Counted from the stretch's first letter, positions 36,201 through 46,323 are shown. The stretch is DNA of 64,000 nucleotides from Apostichopus japonicus (GCF_037975245.1 NC_092574.1:8122213-8186212); one strand, 5' to 3'. Translations and numbers: made by a program. Notes: generated from the sequence alone by a model not told the origin.

Positions 36201-38687
36201 GTTCCCACTCCTTTTCCAAGCCACTGTTTTTTCCCTTAGGCGCCATATTGTTATGCGTTGAGGTTTGTTTACCTATTCAATTCACCAAGTGTGCGTTGTG
36301 TGTCCGTACAAGAAAAGTTAATAACTCACTGAGTTCGTTACAGTGTGTGTTCCGTAGGCAATTCGTACGAGTATCACAGATGGTTTGAAATTGAGGGGGC
36401 TATTGTAGTACGGCTGAGATGCTGAAGGGAAGATGGGCGCTAGAGCGGAACGAACTTTCGGAATACCCTATATCAGTACCGTTCATCTTCAATGCTTACA
36501 AAGCATGCTCACTGCCATAAAGAAATACATCTATACAATTTGCTTACAAAACAAAACTCTGTCCGCCCAAACCCTTAAACAATGCGATTGCATACCGCAG
36601 CACTGCTGAACTACTGAATAAGAATTGGCATGATGTAATCCAAAGCAAAAATAGTTCATTACGGAATAGACAAATATTTCCACGTAGATTCCTTAGACTA
36701 ACAATTATTCCATTACAAGTGAATAGCTCACATGACTAGGTTAAGTCGATTATAATATCACCAACTAACACACACCCCACAGCTAAAGTGAAAGAGTCCA
36801 CGGTTGGAATTGGGTATACATATCCGTTGATGTGAAACAAAATCCTATTTTTTGGGTCAGGTTTTTCGATAGCTTCGACGATATGAGAGTAGAGGTTACC
36901 GATGGAGGGGAACTTAGTGTTTCTAGAGTGGTGGTTGGATGGTTGGATTGTTGGGGGTTGGGGTTGGATGGTTGGGGGTTGGGGGTTGGGGGTTGGATGG
37001 TTGGGGGTTGGGGGTTGGGGGGTTGGGGAGGAGATGATTAATATATAGGGGATGGCGGTAGTGGTATCGAGGTTGGATGTTAAGAACCACGACATTGTCC
37101 ACTAGTTCTAAAGAAACCAAAATATCAAAGTTCTATAACTATATTGGAAACCATTTACGTGTTCCAGTGACCACGGACCAGCTAGGGTGTCTCAGAAGCG
37201 GGGTTAGGAGAGATACAAACACTGGATAGATAGATACCCAAGTAGCGCTGCATACAGTAGTACATCGAGAAGACAAGTATAAGGAATGCCCGCGAGCAAA
37301 GCATGCTCATTTTACCAATATTGTATTCCTTGTTGTGAGTAAGGTTATATTTGTAGGTTATCTTTTGGGGCAAAATACAGTTTCATAGAAGGAGGGGTTG
37401 GGGGGGGGGGGACACCTCTCTATTCACCTATACAGTTAAACGATTTAATTAACTTATTACTTAACGGTGATTTTCTTCACGACACCACTCCTCGATGTCT
37501 GGTGGGAGGGCCTACAGCAAAAAGTGCATTAAAAGCTTCCAGCGATATAAGTATGCTAAAATCAGGAACGGGTCCATTATTCTCTAAAAGGAGGGGGAAG
37601 GGGGTGGGGGTCACCGAGGACGTTTAAGATCCGAAATGGTACACTCTGAGATTAATTAAAGCTATCAATTAGCTTTATGGTTGTGCTGATAACTACTTTT
37701 GCATTTTTGTGTGAGAATAAAAAAAGGGGGAGGGGGAACGGTTAAGGAGGGGTAGTACATTCCCACCCTTCTGGATCCGCCCCTGAAAAAGTGGATGATG
37801 AAAGTTAATGGGTTTTTTTTAACGAAGAGATAATTTGTAACTCACCAAACTCAATTCTAGTCCAGCGCGGCACTTTGGGCATTCCTGACAGGCGCTGGTC
37901 TCGTTGTCGTAGTACTGGGTCTCACCGCATTCTGCCGAACTCTGTCGACATGATACAATATACAATAGAGAAATATAGATAATACCAACAAATAGTCACA
38001 TCTCTTTATTGTCGTCCTCGATGTGGTTATGCAGGAATTTGTGTGACTCATTTTGCCAGATCGGGCTCCAAATCAATAGACACAGGCTGTATGTTTAGAG
38101 GGAGGGGGAGGGGTGGGAGTGGAGTCGGTTATGGAAGGGGTGAGGACTACCAAGCAGTGGCTCGAAGAGGGTAAGTGAGGAGTGGCTTTCTATCTTGGAC
38201 AAGCATAGCTGCAACTGTATGGAAGCTGTGTAACTTTTGGTGTCGGACCTTTAACATGTATAGGTTTATTATTATTATTAGCTCTCGTTTGAAAAAAAAA
38301 TGGTGCACTTCATACCTAGCCTTTTCTCTTACTAGCCAATTCCCTGTCTCGTACCCCTGCCCGCCCCCTCCTTACTCTCGACCAAATTTCCCAATGGCCT
38401 GCCACTCCAAAGAACAATTTGATAGGAGTTTGCTAACAAGTCTTTAGAGTGAGAACAGATATACATCACACTTGCAGCAGCTTTGTGGAGAGGTACACGA
38501 AAGGAATAATAAATGACGCATGTATAGCGACGCCTTGTCAACCATGACTATTCATGATCCGGAAAGGCTTGTCTTTCGAACAAGAAATGTAACTTTTTTT
38601 TTCCTTCTAATTCTTACTTACCATTACACGGGAATAAAATACTCCGAAGAGTAAGATGAGCATAATGTTAATCGTCTCTTGGTCCAT
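23959..38687 (-). CDS. Receptor gene B: EDAR-like TNFR with DED tail
   Basis: This is a fourteen-exon model of about 468 residues. The exons, in order, are 38687-38622, 37941-37846, 34967-34798, 34016-33721, 32040-31990, 30663-30579, 30020-29990, 29447-29411, 28479-28429, 27099-27015, 26447-26417, 25869-25833, 24665-24600 and 24263-23959. All junctions keep frame. The product is a predicted type I membrane receptor. It has a signal peptide, EDAR-like cysteine-rich repeats (CGETQYY...CQECPKC, then CQPCEPGTF...CSYCKDRH...DTECGDC), a Ser/Thr stalk, a membrane helix, a long low-complexity cytoplasmic linker, and a C-terminal death-effector-like domain. Exons 5-8 and 9-12 are a tandem duplication; whether both copies are spliced in cannot be told from sequence. 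The linker exons are short and rest on phase and splice sites. The ectodomain is the firmest part. Confidence 0.8.
24600..24665 (-). CDS. Gene B exon 13: linker before the DED
   Basis: The acceptor is ATCGGAAGCAG and the donor GCTG|GTTTAC, which is weak; phase 1 on both sides. It encodes RQYLDIPLIPEMTYPTNGAF. Decayed copies of this exon lie in both cassette copies (25367-25420 and 28948-29000), which supports it having been a real exon. Confidence 0.5.
24948..25120. other. Intron of gene B, left of the duplication
   Basis: Unique intronic sequence up to the first base shared by both duplication copies. No exon seen. Confidence 0.4.
25367..25420 (-). pseudogene. Decayed copy of gene B exon 13 (copy 1)
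   Basis: Aligns by eye with the exon at 24600-24665 (shared TTCGGGA, TGGAATATCG and TGCTTCCGAT on the plus strand). The acceptor AG has become AA, there is a 4-bp deletion and the frame meets TAA. It is not usable as an exon. Confidence 0.6.
25833..25869 (-). CDS. Gene B exon 12 (cassette copy 1, exon d)
   Basis: Duplicate of the exon at 29411-29447, encoding ECGNPPLTEGGQ (T for A). Splice sites and phase are conserved. Confidence 0.6.
26417..26447 (-). CDS. Gene B exon 11 (cassette copy 1, exon c)
   Basis: Duplicate of the exon at 29990-30020, encoding GDDHFQNPGN (F for L). Splice sites and phase are conserved. Confidence 0.62.
27015..27099 (-). CDS. Gene B exon 10 (cassette copy 1, exon b)
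   Basis: Duplicate of the exon at 30579-30663. The first residues differ (NMGSTGTS here, TIGIPGTS there); the rest is identical. Splice sites are intact. Confidence 0.65.
27987..28337. mobile_element. MITE inside duplication copy 1
   Basis: The ends CAGGAATGTGCCAACG and GGGCACATTCTTG are inverted counterparts. The core has GGGCGGGGCCGCC-type palindromes and the G-rich/C-rich hairpin typical of the MITEs in this window. A target-site duplication is not clear. Confidence 0.55.
28429..28479 (-). CDS. Gene B exon 9 (cassette copy 1, exon a)
   Basis: Duplicate of the exon at 31990-32040 with intact splice sites, encoding NGRTDQMDPSTNDIEL. Its phase-1 acceptor accepts the phase-1 end of exon d, so it can be spliced in tandem. 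Confidence 0.65.
28576..28699. mobile_element. SINE fragment at the duplication junction
   Basis: A (GTAT)n tail followed by CGCAAGCAGGAACTCGCGAA and GCAAGCTGACCGAAG, up to TTTAACGTCCA. The same body sequence occurs at about 45470-45560, where it belongs to a tRNA-derived SINE. It sits exactly between the two duplication copies and in neither of them. Confidence 0.75.
28948..29000 (-). pseudogene. Decayed copy of gene B exon 13 (copy 2)
   Basis: Same decay as at 25367-25420 (lost acceptor AG, same deletion and stop), so the damage came before the 3.45-kb duplication. Confidence 0.6.
29411..29447 (-). CDS. Gene B exon 8 (cassette copy 2, exon d)
   Basis: A 37-nt micro-exon with acceptor CCTTTCTAG and donor AGG|GTAGGT; phase 0 in and phase 1 out. 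It encodes ECGNPPLAEGGQ. Confidence 0.62.
29990..30020 (-). CDS. Gene B exon 7 (cassette copy 2, exon c)
   Basis: A 31-nt micro-exon with acceptor CCGTTACAG and donor AAC|GTAAGT; phase 2 in and phase 0 out. It encodes GDDHLQNPGN. Confidence 0.65.
30579..30663 (-). CDS. Gene B exon 6 (cassette copy 2, exon b)
   Basis: The acceptor is AATTTTGCAG. The donor AAG|GTAAGG is used rather than the overlapping upstream GTAAGG, because only this one fits the next exon. Phase 1 in, phase 2 out. It is Ser/Thr-rich (GTSDTSSALLDTTSTNS). Confidence 0.7.
31550..31898. mobile_element. MITE inside duplication copy 2
   Basis: Same element at the same relative place as 27987-28337; its right end is better preserved (CATCCCTG). 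It was present before the segment duplicated. Confidence 0.55.
31990..32040 (-). CDS. Gene B exon 5 (cassette copy 2, exon a)
   Basis: The acceptor is TTACCCTGCAG and the donor GTAAGT; phase 1 on both sides. It encodes NGRTDQRDPSTNDIEL, the juxtamembrane segment. It is the counterpart of gene A exon 5 and the twin of the exon at 28429-28479, which has M in place of the second R. Confidence 0.75.
32570..33300. repeat. GT/GAT-rich minisatellite array
   Basis: Degenerate repeats of GTGGTGATGGTTGTGATGAT type with a higher-order unit of roughly 125-145 bp, marked by recurring CTTGGTTGTGGTGATTG. The minus strand has no stop over 274 codons (33277-32453), giving a His/Thr/Pro-rich frame. It lies in the intron of gene B between exons 4 and 5 and is not a gene. 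Confidence 0.85.
33721..34016 (-). CDS. Gene B exon 4: stalk and membrane helix
   Basis: The acceptor CATCTCCAATTTAG was chosen over a nearer AG because only it restores frame (phase 2). The donor is AAAA|GTAAGT (phase 1). It begins FTFNMNLGMCQPC, the tail of the third CRD. A Thr/Ser/Pro/Asn stalk follows, then the helix VMIVIVSVLVVALLGTMVAL and a VIVK stop. Confidence 0.88.
34798..34967 (-). CDS. Gene B exon 3: second cysteine-rich repeat
   Basis: The acceptor is TTGTCTTCCAG and the donor AA|GTGAGT, phase 0 in and phase 2 out. It encodes 56 codons with DCGWGDGEGGVCQPCEPGTF followed by CSTCSYC, IQEC and QDTECGDC. It is a clear TNFR repeat and the best-matching exon of the gene. Confidence 0.92.
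35362..35708 (-). mobile_element. hAT-like MITE copy, partial
   Basis: Minus-strand copy of the element at 47719-48085, starting CAAGGGCGTAGGAACC. It is lost beyond the CTTCAGCCCCCC region, so the CAGTGGCG end and the target-site duplication are missing. It lies in the intron between gene B exons 2 and 3. Confidence 0.75.
36022..36473. mobile_element. mariner-like element remnant
   Basis: Inverted ends TATAGGGTGTTCCGAAAGTT on the left and its near-perfect complement on the right, flanked by TA. The interior frame at about 36293-36378 reads LCVRTRKV...LQCVFRRQF, like the N-terminal helix-turn-helix of mariner-type transposases. At about 450 bp it is far too short for a full transposase and has stops. 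Confidence 0.6.
36905..37040 (+). repeat. GGTTGGGGGTTGG minisatellite
   Basis: Repeated GGTTGGGGGTTGGGGGTTGG units, with GGATGGTT variants, on the plus strand. Dense G-runs of five separated by TT could form G-quadruplexes. In gene B intron 2 (between exons 2 and 3). Confidence 0.9.
37846..37941 (-). CDS. Gene B exon 2: first cysteine-rich repeat
   Basis: The acceptor is GTCGACAG and the donor TTG|GTGAGT, phase 0 on both sides. The 32 codons contain ECGETQYYDNETSACQECPK and then CRAGLELSL. This pattern is very like the first CRD of EDAR/TROY-type receptors. Confidence 0.87.
38622..38687 (-). CDS. Gene B exon 1: signal peptide
   Basis: The ATG at 38687 opens MDQETINIMLILLFGVFYSR and the exon ends at a donor ATG|GTAAGT in phase 0. 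The hydrophobic core IMLILLFGVF is a typical signal peptide. The exon likely extends to 38742, where an acceptor TTTATGTACAG gives about 55 nt of 5' UTR. Confidence 0.8.
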
Positions 38688-38742
38688 ATTTTATTGAAGA
38701 TTTGGTTTCCGATTTCTGGATGAATATTTTGATGAATTGTTT

Positions 38743-39934
38743 CTGTACATAAATTAAGTAGTAAAAAGTATAACAAATTAGATCTTTTCTTGTAATTGGA
38801 AATATAATTCAAGTCATTCATTTGTCGAAAGTATACCTATTACAAAAAAAAAACAAAAAAAAAACAAAAAAACGAAGGGGATATTAGTTCGTCCAGGTGT
38901 GCAGACGTTCATAGACTCAATAGGGTCGATACAAAGGTCGGGCCTGGTGACATGATGGTCCCTTGCACTCTTCATTTAACCTTAGGTATATTACGATACG
39001 AGAATACACGAGTTCTTTATCCTATACATTTTCCAGGGCCACATCTTTGCCTTTTTTCCTGGGCCCCCTATAACTGATCCTTGACCCTGGGCTGGATCTT
39101 CTTGACCCCCCCCCCATCCCGGCCCTCCTTTCCTCATGCCTGCATAGACTACCGTTGTAAGAGAAACTGGAAATATAATAGCCCTTTCAATAAAAGTCAC
39201 CCAAAATAGAACCTAGGCACGAACCCCCCCCCCCCCCCTATAAAAATTTTAACCCCAGTCCGCAGTCCCCAGTCATTGAAAATGTAACTGTGTAATCATG
39301 ACGATGTTACATGTAGTGACTATTACCAAATTATAAGATGTGGGGCGGTTCCGTCATCTATATAATACAGTAGCTGTTTTACAGCTGAATGTTTGGGTTT
39401 CGTTTGTATTGTTGTCGAGCGAATCAATGAAGATGACGTCACGATAGGCAATTTAGAGAACTCACATTTTTAACATTCCACGGCACAGTCCGCAGCGAAC
39501 GAGAAATTGTTATTCAGAGACTAGAATAATATAGAGCCGGGCTTATTCATTGTACCTATTCATCGGCAGTTTCTCATCACTGATCCTCGACCACGCCATA
39601 AGTTCTAAAGCGACAACTTCATTAAGCGTCATGTTATGTAGACACCACACAATGAACAATGCATGGAATAATCAGATGATCCATTGTTGATTTTATATAG
39701 GCCTACCTACTATAGTTCGTCGAAATTTCGAAATTTTCATTTCAAGAGCGAAATTTTGAGGCCGTGTAATTAAATAAAAACTTTCCAAATCGTCGATACA
39801 ACATGTGAGGACCACAAGATCCCCTTGGTATCCTAACCCTATAACCGTAGCCCAGGCTCACCCACGCCCCCCCCCCCCCCCCCATTTCTAGTACATATGA
39901 TTGATTTGAATTGTATTTAAAAACGTAGTCTTAC
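38743..39934. other. Intron or upstream DNA of gene B
   Basis: Non-coding sequence between the signal-peptide exon and a candidate upstream untranslated exon. Several long C-runs; no other feature. Confidence 0.4.
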
Positions 39935-40052
39935 CTTTTCTTTTCTCTCGCGATTGACACTATATATCAGCCTGATATTATTTTACTCAGTCCTTTTTGA
40001 TGATACACACAGTTTTGACCGTTTAAGTCCTTGTAGGCTCTTTCAATATTAT
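39935..40052 (-). other. Candidate 5' untranslated exon of gene B
   Basis: A good acceptor (CATTCTTTCTTACAG) and donor (AAAAG|GTAAGA) bound 118 nt with stops in every frame, as expected of a 5' UTR exon upstream of 38742. Supported by splice signals only. Confidence 0.35.
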
Positions 40053-43000
40053 CTGTAAGAAAGAATGGGCACAGAAATTAGAGTCACCGCAAGTACCGCA
40101 TAACTAAACCAAACGAAATCAAATTCCCAACAAACTTCACGATTCTGCTGAACACATATACGGATGCTTTTGCTGGCCACTTGATATGATTTCAAGCAAT
40201 GAAGTCAACATTCTTAAAATAGCTAATTACCTAATGAAAACCAAGTTCAGTACAGTATACAAGCAGTATAAGAAGGGGGGGGGGGGGAAGGGAGTAGAAG
40301 GAGCACAATTTTATGGACAAGGGGATAAATTCGTTTTTAAATCTTCTACTGCTTTTCAGGAGAATAGGCTATGTAAAGTTTGTAATGAGATAGGCAAGGG
40401 CCGGACAAGGTGGGGTTAGGGGAGGGGATGTCCACTGGCTATGCCAATGTAATACGAGCGAGTAAAAACCGGAGTGTTTGTGTAGTATTTCATCATTTAA
40501 ATCAAACATACGATGAGACCGTGTAAAATTTATCCCCCCCCCCCCCAAAAAAAAGTAATATTTATTTCTTCAAAAACCATTTGTAATATTTTGTTAAAGT
40601 TGACTTAGAAAGTAACCACGGTACGTTCATTTGAGTATTCTAAACGTGAAAGATTTTTTATAATAAAGGGGAGGGATGGGGGATAGTGGAAGGATGATTT
40701 TGGAGGGAAGGGCATAAAGCTTGCAACTAACTTTGCGAGTGTCGAACGTGATAAGGATTTATCACAACAGGTTGCCAACACATCAATTGTAAAAAGGGTC
40801 GTTACAGGCATCCGTAATCAACGATTGCACAATCCAGGACGAAAATCCCCTTTTTTATTGCATAATGTCGCTTCAAAAAGCGAAACTTGACACACATGTA
40901 CAACATGTACATTCGAATTAATACGCGTATATATTCGAATTAATACGCGGATATATTATACGGTGTTTGTCCCACATGGTTTGCCATAAACGTGTTACCG
41001 GCATGGTATTATGATCGTATATTATTGCGGACAAAGTTTACCGGATACCGTTTTCCATAAAGTTAGTGGTTGAAGTTGTCACATTTGGCATCGCAACGTG
41101 AATTTGGAGCAAACTGATAAATGTTATGCAGAGTTTCTCTATTAATTTTCTACGTGGGTCAGGGTTACATTTTGGTTTGAGCAAAGGGCCCGGGTAAATC
41201 AAAATCTCACTATTCCTAGACTGAACAATACGCATGCATGCTATATACCGGTATAGGGCGTTCAAGCTTAACAGCCTAAGGCATTAAAAATAAATGTAAA
41301 ACAATTTTTTTTTGGGGGGGGGGGGCGTCGGCCAGATTGAAATCTTTTGCAGGACCGGATTTACGTGGATTGGGTTCAGTTCCAGCTTAATTCATGAATT
41401 AATCCTTTACACTCAAATGATTATAAATACGAGTTCTTTATGACTGATATCTAATTTTAATTCCTGTATGGATCCAGCCTCTCCTAAACACCAACCATAC
41501 CCCCCCCCCCCACCCCACACATTTCCCGCCTTCAAAATAAATTGTGGGCTCTATGTATACGGTCTCCCGACGTATTGAGTCTGTTGCACAAGTTCAACTC
41601 CAAGAAAAGAAGTAGCCCCACTAATCCCAGAATTATTTTTACACAGTCAAACTTGAAATCGTCTTTAACATTTCATTTTTTTTCTGCCTTCAATTCTTCC
41701 CATCACTAAGACCTGGCTTAATTCGACAGCTGAAGGGAATCTCAACTTTCCTGAACGGTCTAGTAATATAGACTGAATTTTACTAGTGTGAACTCCCATC
41801 ATACACCTAACTCATCCTACTCCTACTTGACGTAACACGATCGGAATGGGACAACGGTCATGCTAATACGAAGGCTGAAACAGAAGTCTGTTATAGTTCA
41901 GTCTGCTTCCGGCTGTATAATATATTATAAGACCTGCTATAGTTGAAGTAATAATGAAGTTTGAACAACATTCATTCATTTATTTGTTTTATCGCCAATT
42001 TTGTACAATGGGAAAGGAAGTCTCCTATGAAGCCTTAAAAAGACTTATCAAGGTAGGAGACTCCCTGGCAGAAAAGAAAAGAAAAATGTACAAATATATA
42101 TAATACAAAATATCCCAATGGTGCTGAGATGGATACGTGAATATATTATATAATACTAGTACGAGTTAATAAAATTCCTTTTCAAATGTCTGGTGAATGT
42201 GGGTTTTGAAGTTATATAGACTAAAACTTTTTGGATAGATCATTCCAAATTTGTATTGCTCTATTACGGAGACCGAATTTCCCTATGTTACTATGGTAAC
42301 AAAATTGTAATGAGCGTTGTCGGCTCGTCTTGTCTGCATGGTTATGTAGTTACTACATATAAAGTACTGTGAATATGAACGTGTATAAACAGCCAGTTAT
42401 GTAAAACCGCTGTGAGAGATTTTACACAGACGTTTAACTATTAATGTAGCAAAATTTAGACTCCCGATATATCTCAACTATATCTTTCTCTCTTATCCTC
42501 TCGTTATCATTTATTCATCTCGTCTCGTCAAAATAATCTCATTTTCTGTGACTTTACTAAGTCTCAAGGATCATGACGACACTATACTGATACAACATGC
42601 CCGTATGTATAGGCCAATTCATCCTATCACGATCCGCGAACAACAGCTCCGTACCTCGAGGGACGGGCATGCAGATTAGTGGGAGATTTTTTTTTCTGAT
42701 TGTGGCGTCGACGGTTGCGATTATTAACTTAATATTTACTTCTGTCTGACTGAAGAAAATAAAAATAAAAATCCACGAAAACTCCATTTTCGTGACCTAT
42801 AATTAAGTTTATCGATATAGCCTATTCGTGAAGATCCGCAGTCGTATGGTATACAACTGAATCCCTCACATATAGTAACTTACACCCCCCCCCCCCCCCC
42901 CGTGATTGGTTACTAAAGTATCGTGTATCTTAATTATCCGAAGTCACAAATTAGTTGTAACACACGGGGAGAGCATTGGACTAACACAAATCTCGATCTA

Positions 43001-43234
43001 AAATTAGCTTCATTTCTGTTTCATATCTTTTGTATCTTTAATGGTACGCACGCCTTGTGGTAACACCATGGTACTCGGGTAAAACCGGAAGTATTCGATA
43101 GCTTCAAGGTTCTTGTGTACTTACACTTGTACTTTTGTACAAGTGCGACCTTCCGGCAAACGGAGCGTGACACGGGTGACACAAACGATTGCGCAAGGAA
43201 GGGATTTATCCCACATTGCATTATTTGTTTATAT
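40053..43234. other. Intergenic, mostly unrecognised
   Basis: No exon found. A two-copy 22-bp repeat (ATTCGAATTAATACGCG) lies at about 40913-40957. A stretch around 41960-42430 looks like an old retroelement tail, but no coding motif could be confirmed. Confidence 0.35.
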
Positions 43235-43870
43235 TGAATGAGGGAGGGAAGTGAAAAGGTGACGGAGAGGGAGGGACAGGGAGGGGAGGCGAAGTGTAAT
43301 CGTAGTGGAGTGGGGAGCGTAAATAGGACGGAAGAAGTTGATAGGAGCCGGGAGGTGGAGCGAGAGTGTGGAGGGGTGGAGAAGGAGAAAGAGAATAAAG
43401 AGGAGTGAAGGGGAAATAATAGGGGCAGGGGATGGGAGGTAGTGGATTCAGAGGGGTGGGGGAAGGGTTGGGATGGGATCGTGGATGTTCAATAGGGAAA
43501 GAGAGGGAGAGTGGGCGGGAAAGGAGGATATGTAGAGGGTAGTGGGAGGGGGAGGGTGTTTAGAAATAAATTTCCTGTCTTTTCTGTAAGCGGGGAATAG
43601 GAAGAGGAGCGTAATGGGGGAGGGGGTGGATCAGGGAGGTGGTACAGGGAGGTGGGGCAAAGGGGTGGGGAAGCAGCTATAGGGGTAGTGTAAATCAGGG
43701 AGGTGGAGCGGGAGGGGGGCGGGTGGAAGAGAGAGGAGGTGGTGTAAAAGGTTGGGGAGAGGAGATGAAAATGAGAGGACAACGTGGAACAAGATTGGGG
43801 AAGGGGAGGGGAATGGAGAGCAGAGAGACCGGGAATTTGGGAGAGAGAGAGGAATTGAGAAACTGGGGTA
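43235..43870. repeat. Long purine-rich (GA) tract
   Basis: About 640 bp in which the plus strand is overwhelmingly G and A (units such as GAGGGAGGG, GGGGGAGGG), with few pyrimidines. Open frames on both strands here are by-products. Confidence 0.85.
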
Positions 43871-45207
43871 ACAATATCTTTTTATCTTCTTTTCCATCTT
43901 TAACGATCTGTTTACCTTACAGCTCTACTATCCATAAGGCAAAATCGTTGTGAGTTTCTGTTTGAGCAGCAGAGCCTAACCTTAATAGTTGCACACAACC
44001 AGATTGCCAATTCTTCAATTTAGTTTTAAATTATATATACCGCATAATACTTGATATCTTGGAGAAATATGTACTACAAAATCTATTGGATATTATACAC
44101 ACGTATAAAACAAAAATCTGTCTACAAATGTAACATAACTTCTCAGACTGTCTTATTAAATCGCACGTCGGGCCCCCACAACAGTAACAGTCTTCCGGTG
44201 ACTGAAGGGCCTCAAAACACTCCAGCCCCATTCCAATGCAGGAAGTTTTCATCTACGCGGCCATATTGCTTTGTCTTTTCATTATGTGTATTTTCATTAT
44301 GTCCGTACTCCTGGGAATTCTAAAGTATCCTCATTACCTTTTGGGTCCCTTCGTCTATAATCAGCCGAGTTTTCTAGGTTTGTAACGGTAAAGTATCCGT
44401 CCTGTCTTGTTCGAGCTCTCCTTTAAATTGGCATTCGTTGGCAATATTCCTTCTATACTCGTCCGGTACAAGTTCTAATTAAACGCCCAACTCTCGACAC
44501 GTCTGCCTGACACTTAAACACAGTAAGAACAAAAAAAAAAACAAAAAAAAAAACAGTAAGAACCAAAAAAAAAAACAAACAAACACACACATACACACCC
44601 TAGTGTACATACAAAGAAGTCTGCGGTGTGACCTGGTACAGGGCGGTACCTATCACACACCCTAACCAACTATGTTACAAAACAAAGTATATATCGTTCT
44701 TCAATGCAAATAGAGTTATGCAGGCTTACTTTAATATTAATGTCAATCATGGTAAACCACTGCAAAATGGTTGATTTCGTAAAATTCTAAAGGTGTTTTA
44801 ATATAGACTCCAAGCTCAATTGGCGTGAGCACATTAGCCATATTAGTTTCCTCTCTTGTTGGCAAAAGGCGTAGGCATCTTGTCAAAACTTAAACACACC
44901 CTTCCTATGAAAGTTCTAAAGGTCTCTTTATCAAACACTAGTACTACTATACTTGACTTATTGTTATATCATTTGGTCTGGCACAAGTAAGCTAACTATT
45001 TTTACAGAAAAGAGCGATCTGACATAATACTCTTTCTCTCTCCTAATGGATCACACGTGTGACTCAACAGTTATGGGAAATTCCCATAGTTGCGCAATAA
45101 CTGACATCACTGTATCTTGCACCCGTTATGAAGTGTACAATTTATGTGTAATTGACGTGATCTATTCAGTGGTAAGTTCATATCATTTTGTTACAAATTG
45201 TTGGAAT
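43871..45207. other. Intergenic, nothing recognised
   Basis: Unique-looking sequence with A-rich runs at about 44530-44580. A cysteine-rich minus-strand frame at 44252-44031 was considered and not accepted. Confidence 0.4.
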
Positions 45208-45436
45208 CAGTGACGTAGGAAGGTACCTTTGAGTGGGGGGGGGGGGGGGCTGAAGACTGATGGCCGGCCTGGGGGAGGGGTCTAAGGGGATGGTCGTCCC
45301 TGGAATTTTTTTTGCATTTCCAAGTTGCCTCAGATGCAATTTGGTGCAATATAGCACACTTCAACACCCACTCCATTTTGTAAATAATTTTGCATTTTCA
45401 CCTGGCCTTAGATGCAATTTGGGGCTCCAAATGAGA
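45208..45436 (+). mobile_element. hAT-like MITE copy, 3'-truncated
   Basis: Begins CAGTGACGTAGGAAGGTACC and follows the 47719-48085 element up to GCTCCAAATGAGAT, then stops. No target-site duplication. Confidence 0.75.
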
Positions 45437-45464
45437 TAAGCATAAAGGACCAACAAGTATATAT

Positions 45465-45710
45465 ATTTGATCCTTCTGCAAGCAGGAACTCGCGAAGAAG
45501 CCTCATTGGCTTATCAAAGCCGCAAGCTGACCGAAGTCAGTCTCTTACATTCATATTTAACGTCCATGATTATGAATTGTTAATTGTCAACAACTCTGTA
45601 ACTGGACGACATACATTAATCTGGGAGTGACTCGAACCGGGGACCTTATGATTGAAAGGCACCGGCGTTAACCACTGAGCTAACACTCCACACTAACACT
45701 CCACACTAAC
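45465..45710 (-). mobile_element. tRNA-derived SINE
   Basis: On the minus strand the head has a Pol III A box (TTAGCTCAGTGGTTAA) and B box (GGTTCGAGTC) in tRNA spacing. A body follows, containing CGTCC and ending in CGCGAGTTCCTGCTTGCAG. Its head is interrupted by the MITE at 45711-46080; the rest of the head continues at about 46089. Confidence 0.75.
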
Positions 45711-46080
45711 CAGTGGCGTAGGAAGGTACTTTTGAGTGGGAGGGGGGCTGAAGACTGATGGCCGGCCTGGGGGAGGGGTCTAAGGGGAGGGGGTGTCCCC
45801 CTCCCCTTTGGAATTTTTTTGGATTTCCAGGTGGCCTCAGATGCAATTTGGTGCAATATAGCACACTTCAACTCCCACTCCATTTTGTAAAGAATTTTGC
45901 ATTTTCACCTGGCCTTAAATGCAATTTGGTGCTCCAAATGAGATTTTTTTCTCATTTGGAAATGAAAAAGGGGTTTTCTGACTTGCGGAGTGGGGGGGGG
46001 GGGCGGAATGATACTTCCGCCCCCCATATTTTTCACTGGGGGGCTGGCGCCCCCCAGCCCCCCCGGTTCCTACGCCCTTG
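45711..46080 (+). mobile_element. hAT-like MITE, intact
   Basis: 370 bp from CAGTGGCGTAGGAAGG to CCGGTTCCTACGCCCTTG, flanked by the perfect 8-bp direct repeat ACACTAAC (45703-45710 and 46081-46088). The inverted ends share GGCGTAGGAA. There is no coding capacity. The 8-bp duplication and CAGTGGCG end are hallmarks of the hAT superfamily. Confidence 0.92.
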
Positions 46081-46323
46081 ACACTAACACTCCACACTGA
46101 GCTAACATGCCCACATGCTTTGATCAGTTGGCGAGAAGTACAATGGGTCGTCAGCTCCAGTGGGGGAAAGTGCACATTCGAAGGTTCTGAAGTCCCTGGA
46201 GCTTACTTTTTCCGCTTCAGATCGGACCAAGGGGGCAGTCGGATGGTGGTGAGGGATGAAGGGTATACGGGTAAGAAGAAGCGTGAGAGGATGGAGTGAG
46301 AGGGTAGGGGTTAGAGGATAAGG

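Noticed and set aside
43489-43953. Pro/Ser-rich and Gly/Arg-rich open frames
   Set aside because: By-products of the purine-rich tract on the two strands.
44031-44252. Cysteine-rich minus-strand frame that could be a stray TNFR repeat
   Set aside because: Cysteine spacing does not match a CRD and no flanking splice sites join it to gene B.
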